Of a DNA stretch of 7,610 bases, positions 1 to 5,931 are shown in pieces (the stretch's first letter is position 1; each line of letters begins with the position of its first letter). The notes beneath the pieces are model-generated. The model saw only the letters and a program-made list of their open reading frames with translations, made no database searches and had not been told where the DNA came from. A program made the translations under genes and the position numbers. The stretch is from Clostridia bacterium (GTDB lineage: Bacteria > Bacillota > Clostridia > Christensenellales > CAG-314). The stretch spans positions 1 through 7,610 of the forward strand of contig CAAGHL010000031.1 of the NCBI GenBank assembly GCA_900769665.1. The letters are read 5' to 3'.

Positions 1-68
1 CTAGGTTACATACGCTTTAGTATGCGCCCGTCGCGACGCACCGCCCAGTTGTCGCCCTTCGCACCCAT

Positions 69-101
69 CTCCAACCTCGCTTGCACGACCTAACGTCGAC
101 G
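69..101. repeat. Dispersed repeat fragment, left of glgP
   Basis: Two short segments here recur on the other side of glgP. CTCCAACCTCGCTTGCA (69-85) matches 2971-2987 at 16 of 17 bases, and ACCTAACGTCGACG (88-101) matches 2874-2887 at 13 of 14. The order of the two segments is swapped between the copies, so they look like scrambled pieces of a repeat family rather than one clean duplication. No reading frame is conserved between the copies. A small hairpin follows, pairing CGAGTAG (100-106) with CTACTTG (116-122). Bases 1-68 hold nothing further that I can name. Confidence 0.45.
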
Positions 102-163
102 AGTAGGAATGGAAACTACTTGTTGAATGAGGAATTAACAGGTTCGAAAAAATGTGTATTTAT

Positions 164-250
164 GTCATTGCGAGGCACCGAATTGTCAATGGTTTTTATT
201 GAAAAATCAATGAATTAGACGTGCACGTCAGGTGCCGTGGGGATCTCGCG
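164..250. repeat. Palindromic GTCATTGCGAGG-type repeat element
   Basis: This block begins with GTCATTGCGAGGC (164-176), a 13-mer repeated exactly at 3088-3100. It folds as a three-way junction. The outer stem pairs GGCACC (174-179) with GGTGCC (231-236), and GCGAG (170-174) could alternatively pair with CTCGC (245-249). One inner arm is a 36-base hairpin (181-216) with loop ATTG, a roughly 16-bp stem, one mismatch and one bulge. The second inner arm is the perfect 12-base palindrome GACGTGCACGTC (218-229). No plausible reading frame spans it. Similar CATTGCGAGG repeats occur between genes in many bacterial genomes, so a mobile or REP-like nature is likely but inferred. Confidence 0.6.
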
Positions 251-291
251 GAAGCACCATTATAAGAGTGACAATGCACTGTAGAGTTTTA

Positions 292-327
292 TTGCACACG
301 TAACTGACAGTATAATTACACGTGCAA
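292..327 (+). promoter_or_regulatory. Interrupted inverted repeat with -10-like box upstream of glgP
   Basis: Two 12-base arms, TTGCACacGTAA (292-303) and TTACacGTGCAA (316-327), are inverted around a 12-base spacer, with 10 of 12 positions pairing. A perfect TATAAT lies at 311-316 and runs into the right arm, but no good -35 box sits 16-18 bases before it. A second possibility is CTGACA (304-309) with a 17-base spacer to AATAAA (327-332). The symmetry and the position about 100 bases before the glgP start suggest an operator and promoter region. Neither promoter reading is strong. TTAACA (135-140) with TATTTA (157-162) is a third, weaker candidate. Confidence 0.35.
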
Positions 328-344
328 ATAAATGACCTCACTTT

Positions 345-372
345 TTCACTGTTCACTATTCACTCTTCACTG
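345..372 (+). repeat. Four-unit heptamer tandem repeat TTCACTN
   Basis: TTCACTG, TTCACTA, TTCACTC and TTCACTG follow each other without gaps at 345-372. Only the seventh base varies. The array ends 50 bases before the glgP start codon, so it would lie in the leader of any transcript starting near 320. It may be a slippage-prone microrepeat or an array of short binding sites. The sequence does not decide between these. Confidence 0.7.
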
Positions 373-404
373 CCCTTAATAAATATCACTAAAAACGAAT
401 ATAA

Positions 405-410
405 AGAAGG
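405..410 (+). promoter_or_regulatory. Weak, distant ribosome binding site of glgP
   Basis: AGAAGG lies 12 bases before the ATG at 423. This is longer than the usual 5-9 base spacing, and the gap is a T-rich run. It is the only purine-rich candidate upstream, so initiation here is probably weak or does not rely strongly on Shine-Dalgarno pairing. Confidence 0.4.
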
Positions 411-422
411 TTTTTTATTCTT

Positions 423-2837
423 ATGGCAAACAATATTACAAAAACGCAGCTCAAAGAGCTGATCGAAAGTGCGGCAAGCAAAAATTTCGGTGTTGCCGCC
501 AAGGAACTGACACAAACGCAAATGTACAAGTGCGTTGCAACCGTGGTACGCGACATGTTGCTTACCAAGCGCGCGGCATTCAATCACGAACACAAAGCTC
601 GCGACCGCAAACGCGTACATTACCTATCAATGGAATTTTTGATGGGACGTAGCCTGAAAAACAACCTTTTCAACATGGAAATGGAAAATCTTTTTTCCGA
701 CGTTTTGAAAAAGTACTACAAAGTAAATATAGCCGATCTATACGAGTGCGAACCCGACGCGGGACTTGGCAACGGTGGTTTAGGACGTCTTGCGGCGTGC
801 TATTTGGACTGTCTTGCCAAGGAAGACTATCCCGTGATGGGGCACTCTTTGCGTTTCGAGTACGGATTTTTCCAACAAAAAATAGTTGACGGTTGGCAAA
901 CGGAGTTGCCAGACAATTGGTTGCCCGGTGGCGAAGTGTGGCTGAAAGAACGCCCCGACAAGACGCAAGTAGTACGTTTCGGCGGTGAAGTAAAGGAAAT
1001 TTGGACGGAGCAAGGCCCCGTATTTCAACAGGTGGACTGTCAGGAAGTGCAAGCCTTCCCTTACGACATGGTTGTGGACGGTTTTCGCGCCAATGCCGTA
1101 GGCGTGTTGCGTTTGTGGGCGGCTCGTTCCAACAAGCCGTTTGACTTCCATGCATTCGGACAAGGCGAGTACATGCGTGCCATGAACGAGCAAGCGGAAG
1201 CGGAAATGATTACCAAGGTGTTGTATCCCAGCGACAACCATGACGAAGGTAAGATTTTGCGTCTTAAACAAGAGTATTTTCTTGTTTCGGCGGCAATGCA
1301 AAACGTAGTTTCCGACCATATGAAGCGTTACGGCACATTTGAAAACTTTACCAAGATGGTTGCCGTACACATCAATGACACACACCCCGCACTTGCCGTT
1401 GCCGAGCTTATGCGTATCTTCATCGACGAATACCGCATGAATTGGGACTACGCGTGGAGCCTTGTCAAGGATGTTTGCGCCTACACAAATCACACGGTAA
1501 TGGCGGAAGCGTTGGAGTGCTGGCCGGAATATATTTTCAAGAGTTTGTTGCCGCGTATTTACCAAATCGTGGTGGAAATCAACGAGCGTGCTTGTCGTGA
1601 TTTTTGGGCAAAAACGCAGGATTGGAAAAAGGTTTCCGACCTCGCCGTCGTTGCTTACGGACAAGTGCGTATGGCAAATCTGTCCGTAATAGGATCGCAC
1701 ATGGTCAACGGAGTGTCGGCACTTCACAGCGAGATTTTGAAAAAGGAACTTTTCAAAGACTTTTACGCATTGGAGCCCGACAAGTTTACCAACGTCACAA
1801 ACGGAATTGCTCACCGCAGATGGCTGTGCCAAAGCAATCCCGAATTGACAAACCTCATTACTGAACTTATCGGCGACGGATTTGTTTCCGACGCAAGCGA
1901 ACTTACCAAGTTAAATGCTTTTCTCGATGACAAAGATGTTCATGCGAAAATGGCGGCAATCAAGTTTGACAACAAGAAACGTTTTGCCGACATCGCCATG
2001 CGCAAGTCGGGGGTGAAACTCGATCCCGAAACACGCTTTGACGTACAAGTAAAGCGTTTACACGAGTACAAGCGTCAGCTACTAAATGCGTTGAAGATCA
2101 TTTCCTTGTACCATGATCTCAAGGAAAATCCCGATTTGCCCGTTACTCCGCAGACGTTTATTTTCGGTGCAAAAGCCGCGGCAAGTTACTACCGCGCAAA
2201 GGAAGTAATCAAGCTTATTTGCTGTATCCAAAAGGAACTTGAAAGCCGCCCCGACATCCGCAAAAAACTTAACGTAGTGTTCCTCGAAAACTATTGCGTA
2301 ACCATGGCGGAAAGCCTGATACCGTCGGCGGAAGTGTCCGAGCAAATATCTCTTGCGGGCAAGGAAGCTAGCGGCACAAGCAATATGAAGTTTATGATTA
2401 ACGGCGCGCTTACCCTTGGTACCGAAGACGGCGCAAATGTGGAAATGCACCAAGCCGTAGGGGACGACAACATTTTTATCTTCGGTATGAACGCCGAGGA
2501 AGTGTCGGAATTGTGGTCGCACGGATACAACTCTACCGATTACTATTTGCGTAACCCCAAGTTGCGCATAATAGTGGACGAACTTAACAACGGATTTGCC
2601 GGTGAAACATTTGAAAGTATCAGTAGTTACCTACTGCGTAGCAACGGTATTGCCGATCCTTACATGTGCTTTGCCGATTTTGCCGATTACATGCAAACGG
2701 CGGAACGCATGGACGAATGTTACCGCGATGTGGACTTGTGGAACAAAATGTCCCTCAAAAACATTGCCGAAAGCGGAAGATTCAGTGCGGATCGTGCGGT
2801 TCGCGAGTATGCGGAAAAAATTTGGCACATGAATTAA
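423..2837 (+). CDS. glgP: Glycogen/alpha-glucan phosphorylase (GT35)
   Basis: The enzyme uses phosphate to release glucose-1-phosphate from the non-reducing ends of glycogen or maltodextrin in the cytoplasm. The 804 residues match the normal length of bacterial GlgP/MalP. Conserved blocks appear in order: YLSMEFLMGR (from residue 67), DAGLGNGGLGRLA (112-124), HINDTHPA (316-323), NVTNGIAHRRW (457-467) and RFDVQVKRLHEYKRQ (538-552). The family signature EASGTSNMK (648-656) carries Lys656, the expected pyridoxal-phosphate lysine. No signal peptide or extra domain is seen. ATG at 423 is preferred because the N-terminal helices typical of the family follow directly, although the AGAAGG site is 12 bases away. 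A GH13 hydrolase downstream supports a role in glucan breakdown. Glycogen versus maltodextrin preference cannot be told from sequence. No strong terminator follows the TAA stop. Confidence 0.97.
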   Translation: MANNITKTQLKELIESAASKNFGVAAKELTQTQMYKCVATVVRDMLLTKRAAFNHEHKARDRKRVHYLSMEFLMGRSLKNNLFNMEMENLFSDVLKKYYKVNIADLYECEPDAGLGNGGLGRLAACYLDCLAKEDYPVMGHSLRFEYGFFQQKIVDGWQTELPDNWLPGGEVWLKERPDKTQVVRFGGEVKEIWTEQGPVFQQVDCQEVQAFPYDMVVDGFRANAVGVLRLWAARSNKPFDFHAFGQGEYMRAMNEQAEAEMITKVLYPSDNHDEGKILRLKQEYFLVSAAMQNVVSDHMKRYGTFENFTKMVAVHINDTHPALAVAELMRIFIDEYRMNWDYAWSLVKDVCAYTNHTVMAEALECWPEYIFKSLLPRIYQIVVEINERACRDFWAKTQDWKKVSDLAVVAYGQVRMANLSVIGSHMVNGVSALHSEILKKELFKDFYALEPDKFTNVTNGIAHRRWLCQSNPELTNLITELIGDGFVSDASELTKLNAFLDDKDVHAKMAAIKFDNKKRFADIAMRKSGVKLDPETRFDVQVKRLHEYKRQLLNALKIISLYHDLKENPDLPVTPQTFIFGAKAAASYYRAKEVIKLICCIQKELESRPDIRKKLNVVFLENYCVTMAESLIPSAEVSEQISLAGKEASGTSNMKFMINGALTLGTEDGANVEMHQAVGDDNIFIFGMNAEEVSELWSHGYNSTDYYLRNPKLRIIVDELNNGFAGETFESISSYLLRSNGIADPYMCFADFADYMQTAERMDECYRDVDLWNKMSLKNIAESGRFSADRAVREYAEKIWHMN

Positions 2838-2842
2838 GCGAG

Positions 2843-2873
2843 GGCGTATAGCGGCACATCTTGCGGCTACGCC
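2843..2873 (+). terminator. Stem-loop just after glgP, weak terminator candidate
   Basis: GGCGTA (2843-2848) pairs with TACGCC (2868-2873), and an inner GC step continues the stem after a two-base bulge. It begins six bases after the glgP stop. No T-tract follows, so it is not a standard intrinsic terminator. It could instead protect the mRNA 3' end or belong to the repeat cluster. Confidence 0.25.
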
Positions 2874-2987
2874 ACCTAACGTGGACGTTTAAGTGAAGTA
2901 ATATAAGGGTCAAGCCTCGGCTTGCATTAGGCGGGCGTGTCGGGCAACTGTTGCCACAATCTGTACCACTCTCCACCCTCGCTTGCA
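2874..2987. repeat. Dispersed repeat fragments, right of glgP
   Basis: ACCTAACGTGGACG (2874-2887) and CTCCACCCTCGCTTGCA (2971-2987) are the partners of the two segments at 88-101 and 69-85. Their order is reversed relative to the left copy. A small perfect hairpin, CAAGCC/GGCTTG with a two-base loop (2911-2924), lies between them. Confidence 0.45.
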
Positions 2988-3087
2988 GTAAGTTTAAGGT
3001 GGTGTAGCGTGAAAGTGCACAACAACGTTGGATGGTAATGATTTTGCGCTTTTGCAGTAGTTCTAATGTTGTAAACGTATAGATAGT

Positions 3088-3126
3088 GTCATTGCGAGGC
3101 GCGACTGACCTTGTCGCAACGTGGCA
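3088..3126. repeat. Second GTCATTGCGAGGC repeat copy, short form
   Basis: GTCATTGCGAGGC (3088-3100) repeats 164-176 exactly. Here it is followed by a small hairpin, GCGAC (3101-3105) pairing with GTCGC (3113-3117), and then by AACGTGGCA. The two copies diverge completely after the shared 13-mer. The long AT-rich hairpin of the first copy is absent. Confidence 0.5.
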
Positions 3127-3271
3127 GTATGTGGTTGATTAAGTGATACATAGTGTATCTGGGAATACATCAAAGAGAATTGTGATAGTATAGCTAAAAG
3201 CTTTTATTGCCACATTATACTACGTCCCGTGTTGCTGCGACCTGTGCGTGGCGACAGCCCTTGCGGGGGAT

Positions 3272-3292
3272 GTTGGGGATAGCATCCCCAAC
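3272..3292. repeat. Perfect 9-bp hairpin, non-terminator
   Basis: GTTGGGGAT (3272-3280) and ATCCCCAAC (3284-3292) form a perfect stem around the loop AGC. No T-tract follows on the + strand, and the reverse strand continues into CCCCCGCAAGG, so it does not fit an intrinsic terminator in either direction. It more likely belongs to a dispersed palindromic repeat. Confidence 0.55.
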
Positions 3293-3386
3293 GTTGTCTG
3301 CTAGATGCGGTGAGCTTTTTACTTTGGGGCGCAATTAAGCTTTGAAGTATTCTCAATATTAGTTAAACATTAAGACTGTTCGCAGT

Positions 3387-3411
3387 GGGTGCACGCCCCG
3401 TGCCCGCACCC
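3387..3411. repeat. GC-rich 6-bp hairpin
   Basis: GGGTGC (3387-3392) pairs perfectly with GCACCC (3406-3411) around a 13-base GC-rich loop. It sits eight bases before the larger nested palindrome at 3419-3504 and may be part of the same element. Confidence 0.4.
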
Positions 3412-3418
3412 TTGGAAG

Positions 3419-3504
3419 TCCGACCGCGATGTGGTCTTCGTGCGGTAGCACAAAGAGCTGTACTTGCTCGACTGCGTGCGCACGTCATCGCGCGTGTGGT
3501 CGGA
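3419..3504. repeat. 86-base nested palindromic element
   Basis: Five complementary segment pairs occur in strictly nested order. They are TCCGACC (3419-3425) with GGTCGGA (3498-3504), GCGATG (3426-3431, loosely extending the first) with CATCGC (3486-3491), CGTGCG (3439-3444) with CGCACG (3479-3484), and GAGC (3455-3458) with GCTC (3466-3469). The fifth is a local alternative hairpin, GACCGC/GTGGTC (3422-3436). The whole block can fold as one long bulged hairpin. No coding frame is evident. It could be a REP/MITE-type element or a structured RNA, and sequence alone does not separate these. Confidence 0.5.
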
Positions 3505-3661
3505 ATAGGGGTGGTGGTCGGGGACGGGTGGTTACATCCATAAGTACAGACATATGCACAAACGACTGAACTTAACTTTGCTTTGCGGATTGCAGATAGT
3601 CTTGTATTTGAAAATCAACTACATCCACGAGCGGTGACTATTGCTTTTTGCTAATAGCTAA

Positions 3662-3798
3662 GCCTTTCGATGGGTATATGCCAACCGAAAACCTCGTCGG
3701 GAGGGCGCGGCAGGGAAGAAAAGCCGCCATATACAAATTTGCTCCGACCAAAGGGAGCTATCCAAGCGTTTTTCGGTGGTATATACCCATCGAAAGGC
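3662..3798. mobile_element. MITE-like element with 29-base inverted arms
   Basis: The left arm (3662-3691) and right arm (3770-3798) pair over 29 base pairs with one G-U wobble (3680/3780) and one bulged A (3684). The outermost 18 bases pair perfectly. The interior is branched: GTCGG (3696-3700) plus AG (3702-3703) pair with CTCCGAC (3742-3748), GCGGC (3707-3711) pairs with GCCGC (3723-3727), and GGA/TCC pair near 3754-3763. The 137-base length, long terminal inverted repeat and lack of a coding frame suggest a non-autonomous miniature element. I see no target-site duplication and no transposase gene, so mobility is inferred. It ends about 100 bases before the GH13 start. Confidence 0.6.
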
Positions 3799-3802
3799 GA
3801 TT

Positions 3803-3812
3803 ACTGACAGTA
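3803..3812 (+). promoter_or_regulatory. ACTGACAGTA motif shared with the glgP upstream region
   Basis: ACTGACAGTA occurs here, 96 bases before the GH13 start, and at 303-312, 120 bases before the glgP start. It contains CTGACA, a good -35-like hexamer, but no good -10 hexamer stands 16-18 bases downstream of this copy. I could not place a convincing promoter for the GH13 gene. Confidence 0.25.
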
Positions 3813-3898
3813 CACAAAAACATCGCTTGCCTAATGCCTCGCTCTTTCTAAGCAAAGGAAATTCCGCAACCAATCCCAAATAATCGGTCTTTATCATT

Positions 3899-5740
3899 AT
3901 GGCTTACATCAAATTTGATCCTACCGACGAGTTTTACAAAAGCGTCGTCGGCGCGGTTGCCGAAAACGAACCTTTCGGCATTCGCTTACAACTAAACAAA
4001 GTAGTCAATCCGTCGTCGGTCACGCTTGTGGTGTATTCCGACGGCGACTTTTGTCGCAATTACCCGATGAACCACGATGCAAGCGGTGACGGTTACGACA
4101 ATTATGTTGCCGATGTCGTGCTTACCAAAGGCTCGTACAAGTACTATTTTGTATTGGACGGAGTTTCTTATGAACATTTTATAGGCATGGGGGAAGATCG
4201 TTGCCCGTCGTTTTTCTACGACAACGTGCGTCCATACCGCCTATTTGTTTACAAAAAAAAGTATCCTACGCCCGAGTGGCTTAACAAGGGTGTAATGTAT
4301 CAAATCTTCCCCGATCGCTTTTGTCCGAGTGGCAATTCTCGTCCCGACGAAGACAAAATAATGCGTGTATGGGGCGAGCAACCCTACTACCGTGAAGCTG
4401 ACGGAACGGTCAAAAATCGTGACTTTTTCGGCGGTGATTTACGTGGAATTACAAGCAAGTTGCCGTATTTGGCAAGTCTAAACGTCAAGACGATTTATCT
4501 CAATCCGATATTCAAGGCGTACAGTAACCACAAGTACGACACCGAAGATTACGAAACCGTCGATCCCATGTTCGGCACGCAAGCCGATTTCGAGGAATTG
4601 TGTAGTCAAGCGGACAACCTCGGTATAAAAGTAGTGTTGGACGGCGTATTCAATCACGTAGGGAGCAGTAGCAAGTATTTCAATCGAGAGGGCAAGTATG
4701 GCACGGGCGGTGCATACAACGACCGCAAAAGTCCCTACCGAGATTGGTTTTTCTTTCACAAAGATAACTCCTACGACAGTTGGTGGAACTTCCAAACGTT
4801 GCCTCGCATAAACGCTCAAAGCAAGAGCGCGCAAAAATATTTTTGCGGCAAAGACGGCATTGTGCGTAAGTGGCTTGCCGACGGTGCAAGCGGTTGGAGA
4901 TTGGATGTGGTGGACGAAGTTGCCGACTGCATGTTGGACAAAATCATTGCCGCCGCAAAAATGCAAAAACCGCAAGCGGCAATTATCGGAGAAGTGTGGG
5001 AGGACGCCTCCGACAAGGTTGACTACGGCGTGCGCAGGCACTATCTTGACGGTAGTCAGTTGGATTCGGTGATGAATTACCCGCTAATGAACGGGATAAT
5101 TAGCTTTGTGCGCGACGGCGACACGGGTATGCTTGCTCGTACCGTGTTTGACTTGGTCAACAACTACCCTTTGTTTGTCCGCAACAACCTCATGAATATA
5201 CTCGGCACTCACGATACCGTACGTATACTCACAAACCTTGCGGGCGACACATTGGCTAATTCCTCCAAAGAAGTAATGGCAGAGGCGCGCTTGTCCGACA
5301 AACAGTACTCACACGGTATCGAGTTGTTGAAGTTGGCGGCGGTGTTGCAATATACGTTTTTCGGCTTCCCGTGTGTGTACTACGGCGACGAAGTCGGTGT
5401 GGAAGGCTACAAAGATCCCTTCTGTCGCGGTTGCTATCCGTGGGGAAAGGAAAATAAACTTTTGTTGGATTTTTACCGTAGGCTGGGACAATTGCGTAAC
5501 AACAGTGTGTTTGCCGACGGCGATTTCCGTCAACTTCTCGCCGAGCGCGGAGTGTATGCGTTTCGTCGTGCTTTGCCGACAACTCAAACGGAAGTTGTCG
5601 TTGCGGTCAATTGCGGCACAAGCGAGTACAAATTGTCGTTAAACGGACGTTACACCGACATGTTGAACGGACGTAGTTACGACAATGAGTGCAACTTGCA
5701 ACCAATGGATTACGTTGTTTTGCAAAAAGATTTATTTTAG
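3899..5740 (+). CDS. GH13 alpha-glucan hydrolase, neopullulanase/cyclomaltodextrinase type
   Basis: This 613-residue enzyme should hydrolyse alpha-1,4 (and perhaps alpha-1,6) bonds of maltodextrin, cyclodextrin or glycogen fragments in the cytoplasm. Residues 1 to about 125 form a beta-rich N-terminal domain, as in CBM34-containing members. The catalytic barrel starts at MYQIFPDRF (133-141). Region I has Asp248-Asn252-His253, region II GWRLDVVDE supplies nucleophile Asp336, region III IIGEVWED supplies acid/base Glu365, and region IV LGTHDT has His438-Asp439. A short domain C ends the protein. WRLDVVDE and LGTHDT fit subfamily GH13_20 best, though exact specificity is uncertain. No signal peptide is seen. 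An in-frame TAA at 3881 limits the start to about ATG 3899, which has no Shine-Dalgarno; the nearest AAAGGAA is 38 bases upstream. The product likely acts with the upstream phosphorylase. Confidence 0.93.
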   Translation: MAYIKFDPTDEFYKSVVGAVAENEPFGIRLQLNKVVNPSSVTLVVYSDGDFCRNYPMNHDASGDGYDNYVADVVLTKGSYKYYFVLDGVSYEHFIGMGEDRCPSFFYDNVRPYRLFVYKKKYPTPEWLNKGVMYQIFPDRFCPSGNSRPDEDKIMRVWGEQPYYREADGTVKNRDFFGGDLRGITSKLPYLASLNVKTIYLNPIFKAYSNHKYDTEDYETVDPMFGTQADFEELCSQADNLGIKVVLDGVFNHVGSSSKYFNREGKYGTGGAYNDRKSPYRDWFFFHKDNSYDSWWNFQTLPRINAQSKSAQKYFCGKDGIVRKWLADGASGWRLDVVDEVADCMLDKIIAAAKMQKPQAAIIGEVWEDASDKVDYGVRRHYLDGSQLDSVMNYPLMNGIISFVRDGDTGMLARTVFDLVNNYPLFVRNNLMNILGTHDTVRILTNLAGDTLANSSKEVMAEARLSDKQYSHGIELLKLAAVLQYTFFGFPCVYYGDEVGVEGYKDPFCRGCYPWGKENKLLLDFYRRLGQLRNNSVFADGDFRQLLAERGVYAFRRALPTTQTEVVVAVNCGTSEYKLSLNGRYTDMLNGRSYDNECNLQPMDYVVLQKDLF

Positions 5741-5749
5741 TGTTGTTAT

Positions 5750-5776
5750 CGTCGGATTTGCGGTTGCAGTCCGACG
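5750..5776 (+). other. Stem-loop after the GH13 gene
   Basis: CGTCGGA (5750-5756) pairs with TCCGACG (5770-5776), and TGC/GCA extends the stem past a small internal loop. The following bases are GAAAATG, so no T-tract is present and efficient intrinsic termination is unlikely. The -35 box of the candidate promoter lies inside this hairpin. Confidence 0.4.
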
Positions 5777-5792
5777 GAAAATGTGGTACAAT
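5764..5792 (+). promoter_or_regulatory. Extended -10 promoter candidate for the FAD enzyme
   Basis: TTGCAG (5764-5769) and TACAAT (5787-5792) are separated by exactly 17 bases. TGG directly before the -10 provides the extended TGn motif. The -10 matches consensus at 5 of 6 positions and the -35 at 3 of 6, a balance typical of extended -10 promoters. Transcription would start near 5799 and give a leader of about 130 nt. This is the best housekeeping-type promoter in the window. Confidence 0.55.
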
Positions 5793-5799
5793 ACTTGTC

Positions 5800-5912
5800 G
5801 GTCAATGCTTGTTTGGGCTTTGACCACTACAATAACAGTAATTAGCGGCAGTGCAACGTTGCATTGTCGTATGGACGGTGTTTGCGGCAATATGCGTATG
5901 CGTCAAGCAAAC
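5800..5912 (+). promoter_or_regulatory. Structured 5' leader with three hairpins
   Basis: Three hairpins follow one another between the promoter candidate and the ribosome site. The first pairs GGTCAA (5800-5805) with TTGACC (5820-5825), extended by GC/GC after one mismatch. The second covers 5845-5870, with 13 complementary positions including three G-U pairs, centred on the palindrome TGCAACGTTGCA. The third pairs GTTTGC (5880-5885) with GCAAAC (5907-5912), ten bases before GGAGG. I do not recognise a known riboswitch or protein-binding leader. A cis-regulatory role is inferred from the spacing. Confidence 0.35.
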
Positions 5913-5921
5913 ATGCCAAGC

Positions 5922-5926
5922 GGAGG
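5922..5926 (+). promoter_or_regulatory. Strong ribosome binding site deciding the FAD enzyme start
   Basis: GGAGG stands five bases before the ATG at 5932. It fixes this start over the in-frame GTG at 5851, which lies in a hairpin stem and has no ribosome site. It is the only consensus Shine-Dalgarno among the three genes. Confidence 0.85.
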
Positions 5927-5931
5927 TAGAC

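Larger units (their letters stand above)
2838..3898. other. 1061-base repeat-rich region without a gene
   Basis: No open reading frame here looks coding. The stretch is instead crowded with inverted repeats, listed separately: a weak stem-loop after glgP, dispersed repeat fragments, a second GTCATTGCGAGGC copy, a nine-base-pair hairpin, two GC-rich structured blocks and a long terminal-inverted-repeat element. Smaller perfect hairpins include CAAGCC/GGCTTG (2911-2924) and GATACA/TGTATC (3145-3159). TAGTATA and TATACTA pair around AAAAGCTTTT near 3186-3222. Base composition swings between GC-rich and AT-rich blocks, as expected from accumulated insertions. Confidence 0.7.

Noticed and set aside
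345..372. CRISPR-like array
   Set aside because: The units are only seven bases long and contiguous, with no spacers and no cas genes nearby.
670..1155. Minus-strand open frame of 161 codons
   Set aside because: It is antisense to glgP with a translation rich in Arg, Pro and His typical of a shadow frame.
780..1832. Minus-strand open frame of 350 codons
   Set aside because: It lies entirely inside glgP, has no ribosome site, and its translation shows no family features. It is open because glgP rarely uses TTA, CTA and TCA codons in that register.
3272..3292. Intrinsic terminator between glgP and GH13
   Set aside because: The hairpin is strong but no T-tract follows on either strand, and it is over 400 bases from the glgP stop.
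3648..3851. Small + strand frame of 67 codons starting with TTG
   Set aside because: It is almost wholly made of the inverted-repeat element at 3662-3798, has no ribosome site, and the opposite strand is equally open, as expected of a palindrome.
3658..3897. Small minus-strand frame of 79 codons
   Set aside because: It is the mirror of the frame above across the same palindromic element, with no start signal.
4478..5041. Minus-strand open frame of 187 codons
   Set aside because: It is antisense to the GH13 barrel, whose catalytic motifs are intact on the + strand.
5851..5931. N-terminal extension of the FAD enzyme from GTG 5851
   Set aside because: The 27 extra residues are rich in Cys and Val, the GTG lies within a hairpin stem without a ribosome site, and ATG 5932 has GGAGG at ideal spacing directly before the Rossmann motif.
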